This document shows, in pieces, positions 57,490 to 64,000 of a stretch of DNA of 64,000 bases. A model generated the notes under the pieces. The model saw only the letters and a program-made list of their open reading frames with translations, did no database searches and was not told where the DNA came from. Every line of letters begins with the position of its first letter. Positions within the stretch are counted from its first letter, which is position 1. This DNA is from Linyphia triangularis. Its lineage: Eukaryota; Arthropoda; Arachnida; Araneae; Linyphiidae. The position numbers and the translations under genes were made by a program. Location of the stretch: assembly GCA_963978545.1 (NCBI GenBank), contig OZ021722.1, positions 6,467,201 through 6,531,200 of the forward strand. Direction: 5' to 3'.

Positions 57490-58302
57490 GCGGCTATCAC
57501 ATCAGCGGAAACAGTGTTACAAATCTCGGCAATAGCTGCTTTATAACGGCTTAAACTTAGGTGAAAATGACCACTACTTCAACTTAAATATCGGCGATAG
57601 CGGCCACCATAGCGGTGCAAAATTCGGCAATCATATTAAAGCAACAATCGGCAAACTGACCATCACACCAACGTAAACATCAGGGTTAGCACCCAATCTC
57701 TGCAATAGAGGCGACTATATCTGTGTAACATTCTACGAAATTTACAATCACAATTACATAAATTTCTGCGATAATGACAATCATAGAGGAGCAAACCTTT
57801 GGAATAGTGGCTATTATATAGGCGTGGTATTGGCCGAAAATGAACATCACAACAACGTAAGTCTCAACGATTGCTTTTCGCTGTAGTAGCGCAAATCTCA
57901 GCAATAGCAGTCCTTACGCCATCGTAATGCTCAGCGAAAATAATCACTGTGTACCAAAGTAAATAATGTCGAAAGAAATTGGCAATTTTCAGTAAAAGTG
58001 GTCATGACATAAGAAGTTTGGGGAAGTCTGGAACGTAAGTAGATTCCGCCATTGCGAGACTTGCAAGCAAATCCAATAAAATTGTAATGCAGATTTGTAT
58101 TAATCTTAGGAATGATCGAAATTTCATTAAGAAAAGAGTAGAAATAAACGTTTCAGCCGAACTATACCATGTCTGACAGGTGCAAATATCTGCCACAGCA
58201 TCAGTGGCTATTATATTGGCGTAACACCTGACGAGCATGATCATCATGCTAGAACGTAATTCTCTGTGACAGCACCTCCATAATCGCAGATATAGCGGAC
58301 AG
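57490..58302. repeat. Degenerate 66-bp minisatellite
   Basis: Recurring order GCAATAGCGGCTATTATATC, GGCGTAACATTCGGCGAAAA, TGACCATCACAACAACGTAA (66 bases per unit, 22 codons). About ten strongly diverged units with an unrelated 150-base piece at 58000-58150. The minus-strand frames 57686-57904 and 58002-58355 reflect the period being a multiple of three; coding is not supported. Confidence 0.55.
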
Positions 58303-59908
58303 TTCATCACCAGTGCTAGAAGTGTGGGTAAACGCGGGGTGACGCGTCCCCCCACTTGTCCAGAAAATACCCATGTGTCTCCCCACTTCTAAAAACGCTG
58401 AAATCCATCCCCCCCACTTCTAAAATTACCGAAATCTATTCACCCAATTTTAAAAAACATTCAATTCGTCTAAAAACTAAAAGAGGAAAGGGGGAATAGA
58501 ATTAACCATTTTCATTACTTCTGCTTTTTCTGGCTGTTTGTTATTTTTTATACTTTCATGTTTGTTTTCTTTAAAGCAGATTCAGTCAAATTTTCTTGGA
58601 AATGCGCGGCGAGTTTCGGTGCCCGTTGTCTGGGATTATTGAGGAGTGGATAGAAAAAGACATATTTATGGCACTATCATTTCCTGTTTAGTCCTCGACC
58701 ATTTACTTTAAAATGTTATGCGTTTTGTTGATTATTAGTAGAAACCTGTGTATTCCTCCAACTTAACCATTAACTCTTACTTCTGATTCTAAACGGCATT
58801 TGTATTCGTAATCCATCTAGTACAAAACAAGATGAGATTGATATATTTGGCTTCAAAACTGTAAGAAAAATGACTCCGATACACTACAGACCGTTGAGGA
58901 AGGAGCATTGGAAAATGTGCAAGTGCATCAAGTTGAAAAGACCAATTGAAGAGAGAATCTAGCATGTGGCAGCAACAGTAAGCAAAAACGCCACTGCAGT
59001 AATGATTGTCCAAAGTATTGGACACAAAATGATACGCACCTTCAAAAATACAACAAGTATCCATGACTTACTTGTGAAGAACAAAAACTTGGATGCAACA
59101 CATACAAAAGGCTGCTAAAAAGCTTGGAACCAGAAGTAAACACGGTTTGAAACTTTCTAACGAATGGGTGGGGATAACATTTTGCCACATGGAGACAAGT
59201 AATTTGACTAACGAGAATTCTTAAGAAAGCAGATTTTTAAACACAAAACCAGTAAAACTCATAAATGTGCAGGAAAATTTATACATGAAGCCAAACGAGA
59301 AAGCTGAAAAATGCAAACATTTCCTTTAAGAAAGTAAAATATCATTTAGCAATTTTTTTACTTTCAATTTTTGAATGCACGATACAATACTTGTATATTA
59401 TACTATCAATGCTAAAATTGTTGAAACAAATTCATCTCATCACTGTCTTCCGAGTCATGTAATTCAAAATTGTATAATTTATTTTATTTATTCCTGACTA
59501 TATTTTTCAGTTTTTATCACTAATTTTGTTTATAAATTTCTTTGAACATTAAGCAATACTGGGCGTGGGATATTAGATAGTACTAAAAGTAATTAAGCAT
59601 AGATTTTCTTCTTAAAAAATATACCAAGCATGTAGGGAAATGCGAAATGTAACGACACTGAGAAAAAGTTTTAAGTCACTGAAAAAAAAAAACTATTTAG
59701 GTCATAGTGTTATAAAAATGTATTATACTACTTTGTATAAAGATATAGGTATTTTCACTTGATCAAATTTTAACTTTAGAGGAACTAGAAAAAAATATAA
59801 CGACTAAGTATTTAAAAAAAATAAAAAATTAGAATTACTTATTAATTTAACTTTATGAAAGTATGCTTATTTATAGGCAATATTTAAATCTAAATAAACA
59901 GTTATGTA

Positions 59909-61196
59909 CCGTAAAATGGGGTGAATCGGAACACTTTTCAACTTTCAAAGTAAAAATAGGTTGTAATAAGATCGTTAAGGAACATATTTTTGACATTGAA
60001 ACTTGGGTCTTACCTTCTTCTTTGAGGATCAACCCAAAAAAATTTGAAAAAACTGGCACTTTAATTTATTTTGAATTTTTTCATGGTGTTCCGATTCACC
60101 CCGCAGAAAGGGGTGAATCGGAACACTCGTTACATTTATGTCTGATCTCATTTAAATGTTTACAGGGTGACAAAAAAAAACAAATAATAATGCATTGTGG
60201 TAAATAGGAACACAAAATTATCATAAAAAAAAATCATTTAATATGACGGATAAAATTTGTGTTTGTCAATTATTGTCAAAACAAATCATATGTTTGAAAA
60301 CGTATCAACTCTTCTCCTATAACTCATCCAAAAAGCCTTTAAAATTAATAATATTTTTTAATCTATTTGTATTTTATGTTTGTGTGCCGTATGACTGCAA
60401 ATTCCTTAAAATATCTTGTGAAAGGAGAAAAGCATCCTCATTTGTTTCAGGAAATCTCTTCGTTCATGGTCGCGTTTTGTAAAACACACTTATACAGCAA
60501 TAACCTTGTGGGTGTAAAACTTTGCTCACATAGTCTTCATACATTTTTCCATATAACTTAAAGATAACGAAGTCATTTAATGAAAAAACCACTGGAACAA
60601 TCGGGTTTTCTGCCATGCGGAAACTAGGCTCCTCTTTTGTCATTTATTCAAGCCTGCAATCTTGATTACTGTCTTGAAGGGAGTAATTAGACTCTTCTTC
60701 AGTCGTTGAATCTTATGTGGAACATAATCTTGCTAAAAACAGCTTTTTAATATCACTTTTCACGTGTTCCGATTCACCCCGCAAATCTCGAAATCGAGAC
60801 GAGGCAAAACGTAAAAATTCGTAAAATAAAAAGTTTTTAAAACCAAGTTAAATTAAGTATGACATGTTGTTGTGGATGTTTATACTTATCTAAAAATATA
60901 TTATTTAAGTCTATCACTGGTACATGTTATTAATTACGGGATAAGTTTTGGAGAGGTTAAATATCATTGGATTGTATGCATGCTGTTTCAAAAAAAAAAA
61001 AAAAAAATTTAAAAAAAGGACAGTGTTGAAAACCCCACAAATTTTTTTTTTTCAAGATTCCAAACATGTTAGCCCAAATAAAAAAATATATATAATTACT
61101 AAAATTGCTTTATTTGTGTAAAATAATGATTGCTTTGTAATTTCATGAAGTTTCGTTCCGATTCACCCCGCTGTTCCTATTCACCCCATTTTATGG
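59909..61196. mobile_element. TA-flanked inverted-repeat element nested in the hAT element
   Basis: The 25-bp TIRs start CCGTAAAATGGGGTGAATCG (left) and, inverted, CCATAAAATGGGGTGAATAG (right), with two mismatches overall. TA lies on both sides (59907-59908, 61197-61198). 1,288 bp. TTCCGATTCACCCC recurs inside: a perfect small palindrome at 60086-60126, and single copies near 60764 and 61155. The 114-codon frame at 59863-60207 includes TIR sequence and is not a transposase. Tc1/mariner-type by TSD (inference). Confidence 0.78.
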
Positions 61197-61424
61197 TATA
61201 TAATGTCGAATTATTACTTCACCTCTTACTTCCTAGTAAAAAAACTAAGTCGCAGAATATTCATTAAAATAACAATAAATTTTGGACCCTTGTTCTTGTT
61301 GAAAATTGTTTCCTTTCTACTAGTTAATTGTTTTTTATTTAATTGTTATAAATTTATTGTTATTAGAAACGAAATTATAAAATGTATCGTTGAGGGGGTG
61401 TACTTGTCACCAACTTTTGGCCGT

Positions 61425-61440
61425 CCCCCCCCCCCCCCCC
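61425..61440. repeat. Poly(C) run
   Basis: About 16 consecutive C just inside the hAT right end. Confidence 0.9.
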
Positions 61441-61529
61441 ACCTTTTTTTTCCCACTTCTACCACTGTTCATCACTATACCTCAGCAAAATGGCCATCAC
61501 ATACCAAAGTAAAATAATACCGATAGAGG

Positions 61530-61793
61530 CAGGAAAAGTGGTCAGAGGTTTGGGAGTTCTGAACGTACGCAGCAAGTTCCGTGGTTGTCAAACTTGCAAG
61601 AAGCCCAATAAAATTGTAATGCAGATCTGTATCGATCTCAGGAATTGACCAAAATTTTAGTAAAAAAAAAAAAGCTGAAATCCGCATTTAGTTTAACTGT
61701 ACCATGCAAATCTTTGCACTAATATCAGCGACTATTATATCTGCGTAACATCCGAAGAAAATGATCATCGCCCAACAACGTAATTCTCGACGC
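61530..61793. repeat. Second copy of the 58000-58270 segment
   Basis: Shares CCAATAAAATTGTAATGCAG, AGGTTTGGGAGTTCTGAACG-type sequence and a 66-bp minisatellite unit with 58000-58270, in the same orientation. It is cut off at 61793 by P-MITE copy 8. Confidence 0.65.
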
Positions 61794-62041
61794 TATACTA
61801 AACTTCAACTTAACTAGACATCACTTAGACGGTAGATCGTGACAGTGCTCATAGGTATTTAATCCATTTTGGCGGCGTGAAAGCATAATGTTCGCCAAAC
61901 CACAACCCTTGTAAAGAGCAAAAGGCTATAAGGTTTGGCGAGAATTATGTCTTCACTCCGCCAAAATGGATTAAATACCTATGAGAGCACTGTGACGATC
62001 TATCGTCTAAGTGATGTCTAATTAAGTTGAAGTTTAGTATA
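61794..62041 (+). mobile_element. P-MITE copy 8
   Basis: Full-length palindrome with both TATACTAAAC ends and an 8-base longer loop (CACAACCCTTGTAAAGAGC). Confidence 0.86.
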
Positions 62042-62329
62042 GTGCCCGCAATTGAAAAATATTCCCCCTTTCGAAGTCAGGCGATGATTTCAGAATCCTA
62101 TGCATTTTCTGGATGAAACAATTGGTTTTCGCGCCAATGCTGCGGGGTCGAGCATATTTTTAGAGAATTTTCTTTCGAAAACGGAAGATTTCTTTGGCAG
62201 AATTTTCGGAAAGTAAAAATGGCAGTGGAAGAAAAATTTAAAATTCACGGGGGGGGAAAAAAAAGCGGAAGAATCTCATCCTTGTACTTTAAGACATAAA
62301 AAACAAAACAGAGATTATCGGTGGTCACT
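62042..62329. other. Spacer, nothing recognised
   Basis: A G-run near 62250. No gene. Confidence 0.3.
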
Positions 62330-62436
62330 TGAAAATTCAAGGACCTTATCCTTTTTTCAAGGACTTTCAAGGACCTAATTTTATCAAAAAAAATTCAAGG
62401 ACTTTCCATGACTTTCGAGGACCGTGGGAACCCTGA
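62330..62436. mobile_element. hAT-like right-end fragment
   Basis: Ends CGAGGACCGTGGGAACCCTG, the complement of a CAGGGTTCCCACGGTCCT-type hAT terminus, preceded by repeated TTCAAGGACTTTC. Confidence 0.5.
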
Positions 62437-62467
62437 ATTAGGAGAATAACTGTAAGGTTAAAATAAA

Positions 62468-63014
62468 TTAGGGGTGTGGAACACTGCACAACTTTCAGTT
62501 ACATAATAATACTGAAGTGTATGGGTGTTATTTTTATTTTTTATATTTTTAACATTCCTTTAGAAAAAAAAAAAAAAAATGGCCAGTTGGCAATAATTCT
62601 AATACGAGCCTATAAAAATCAAAATGGCTATTTTGGCTGTATACTTTTCGATAATCTTTACATTATCTTTTCTGTAAATGATTCGGAGAAGAGAAAAACG
62701 GTCGTTGATGAGCGATGCTCAAGGAAAGAGAAATTTGTTTTGAAGACATTCGTTTTTCCACTTTTTACGCTTTTATAGCATTTTTACTTGGATTTCGGAG
62801 ATGGAGATGTTTTAAACAACTTAAGAAGCATTACCATATCGATTTTGGTCAAAATCGTTAGAGCCGTTTTTTTTAGAAATTACTGAAAAACATGATTATT
62901 TTCAACTACCTTATGCACATGGGCAATAAGGACGAAAATCTAAATGTAGGGTTCTATGACCATCACTAACCCATAAACTAAATTTGAACATCGTAGGTCA
63001 ATTCATTCGTGTTG
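62468..63014 (+). repeat. D3 dispersed repeat, copy 5, ended by SINE-1
   Basis: Starts GGGGTGTGGAACACTGCACA and proceeds through GGTCGTTGATGAGCGATGCT to CATCGTAGGTCAATTCATTC, where SINE-1 begins. The 100-codon frame 62476-62778 is not supported. Confidence 0.62.
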
Positions 63015-63214
63015 TTGGTTGTTTTCAGATTATCTGGTTGGTTGGTTGTATTCAGATTATCTGGAGCCGTCAGCAACACAAGGGCTATAATGCGCCGAAA
63101 CATTCGTCATTAGACAAGCCAACATACATTTACAAACACATCACGCCTTACACGGGACTCGGAACCCGCATCCTCGCGGTCTAGCACGCTAACCACTATA
63201 ACCATTTGGTCGGC
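63015..63214 (-). mobile_element. SINE-1 copy 9, with a duplicated 3' tail
   Basis: The tail segment GTTGGTTGTTTTCAGATTAT is present at 63015 and again at 63042 (TTGGTTGTATTCAGATTATC) before the body. The head ends ACCATTTGGTCGGC. No clear TSD. Confidence 0.82.
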
Positions 63215-63627
63215 TATTGATTATTTCGAAGATTAATGTATTGTGAGTTAGTTTCATGTGGATACTTAATTCATCCCGTTTTCTGCACTTAAACATTCAA
63301 CGCACGAACCCATTTCCCATTCTTCCGCAATCTAAGTTCTCTGCAGTAACGTTTAATTACTTTCTACCAGTAGTTAACTCTTAACCACGGCAACGTTTCT
63401 TCGTCGAAGATCACGTCCAACGCAATAGGAGGTATTCAATAATGCAAAAAAAAAAAAAAAAAGAGATCAATAAATGCAACTCATCATCGGATGAATCTCC
63501 ACGCAATTCCTTCTGTTAATTGATTGATTAATAGTCGATTTTCTCTTCAGAATTGAAGCGAATGGTATTGAGCAGTTGATTGCATTAACGTAGCGCAAGT
63601 GTTTTGCTTTGGCGAAACAATGTATGA
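63215..63627. other. Spacer, nothing recognised
   Basis: A poly(A) run near 63446; a 63-codon minus-strand frame (63467-63658) has no recognisable content. Confidence 0.35.
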
Positions 63628-63670
63628 CTAGGGGTGTGGAACATCGCACAACTTTCAATTACTCTTTATA
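63628..63670 (+). repeat. D3 terminal fragment
   Basis: ACTAGGGGTGTGGAACATCG then CACAACTTTCAATTAC, the D3 start. It breaks at SINE-1 copy 10; the sequence after 63877 may be its continuation. Confidence 0.5.
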
Positions 63671-63684
63671 ATATAGGTCATTGG

Positions 63685-63863
63685 TTGGTTGTATTCAGAT
63701 TATCTGGCGCCGTCAGCAACACGAGGGCTATAATGCACCGAAACATTCGTCATTAGACAAGCCAACATACACTTACGAACACCCATGCCTAACACGAGAC
63801 TCGGAACCCGCAACCTCGAGGTCCAGAAGCTAGCACGCTAACCACTATAACCATTTGGTCGGC
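63685..63863 (-). mobile_element. SINE-1 copy 10
   Basis: Exact 14-bp TSD ATATAGGTCATTGG at 63671-63684 and 63864-63877. Confidence 0.92.
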
Positions 63864-64000
63864 ATATAGGTCATTGGAGTATTTTTGTTTTGTTTTTTGG
63901 AACTACCGACTGTCTATTTCTGCCACTTATAAAGTGCTTAACACAGCCAAATACGTCTCGTAATTTTGAGCATCTAGAAGAATACGAAATCGAAATCTTC

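Larger units (their letters stand above)
58311..61467. mobile_element. hAT-type DNA transposon, non-coding copy, with 8-bp TSD
   Basis: The left end CAGTGCTAGAAGTG and right end CACTTCTACCACTG are inverted. An exact 8-bp TSD TTCATCAC lies at 58303-58310 and 61468-61475, as expected for hAT. CCCACTTCTA-like words repeat three to four times near the left end, typical of subterminal transposase sites. Between 58790 and 59330 several interrupted frames might be transposase remains, but no hAT motif could be identified. A TA-flanked element sits inside at 59909-61196. Confidence 0.83.

Noticed and set aside
59863..60207. 114-codon frame as a gene
   Set aside because: It crosses the TIR and the inner palindrome of the TA element; no transposase motif.

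Overview
The window reads as AT-rich nuclear DNA of an arthropod, most likely a chelicerate such as a spider. That assignment is inference: it rests on the style of the Gag polyprotein, of the single-exon transposase and of the repeats, and on the absence of operons or dense genes. No host gene can be called with confidence. The window is an intergenic or giant-intron landscape built almost entirely from nested transposable elements, many with readable boundaries and target-site duplications (TSDs).

There are two intact coding genes, both belonging to mobile elements. (1) At 4474-8047 lies a Ty3/gypsy-type LTR retrotransposon with two LTRs that look identical. Its only ORF (851 aa) runs from Gag and protease straight into the end of integrase; reverse transcriptase, RNase H and the integrase core are missing without a frame break. 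(2) At 38333-41071 lies a complete DNA transposon with 20-bp terminal inverted repeats (TIRs), a TTAA TSD and an intact 574-aa DDE transposase. The protein resembles those usually labelled Mutator-like, but the TTAA TSD and purine-starting ends point to the Kolobok superfamily. Two non-coding elements with the same signature sit at 46463-47352 and 53132-53852.

Layout: 1-3.8 kb holds fold-back elements, an LTR-2 copy and dispersed repeat D1. 4.5-13 kb holds the gypsy element, a related solo LTR, palindromic MITEs (P-MITE) and nested repeats FB1, D3 and D4. 13.3-14.7 kb is a Helitron-like element with internal tandem repeats. 15.5-18.5 kb is mostly unassigned, with one GC-rich open stretch. 18.5-23.7 kb has a degenerate Helitron-like element interrupted by a P-MITE/FB1/P-MITE block, an AT microsatellite, LTR-2 inside FB1, SINEs and a tRNA-Lys pseudogene. 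25.4-31.3 kb has head-to-head Helitron-like elements and a third copy, with a possible decayed gene between them. 31.8-37.1 kb has LTR-1 relics, D1, D3 and a long inverted repeat. 37.6-43 kb is a Helitron-like element with a 129-bp minisatellite interrupted by the Kolobok-type transposon. 43-56 kb has SINEs, D1, D3, D4, LTR-2, the smaller TTAA elements, a P-MITE and a solo LTR. 57.5-62 kb is a 66-bp minisatellite region split by a 3.2-kb hAT-type element that itself contains a TA-flanked element. 62.2-64 kb has D3 and SINE copies.

The elements interact mainly by nesting, which gives relative ages. Family names (P-MITE, FB1, FB2, D1-D4, SINE-1, LTR-1, LTR-2, Hel-A, Hel-B) are labels coined here. 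All repeat boundaries were read by eye and, except where a TSD fixes them, are accurate to about 10-30 bases.
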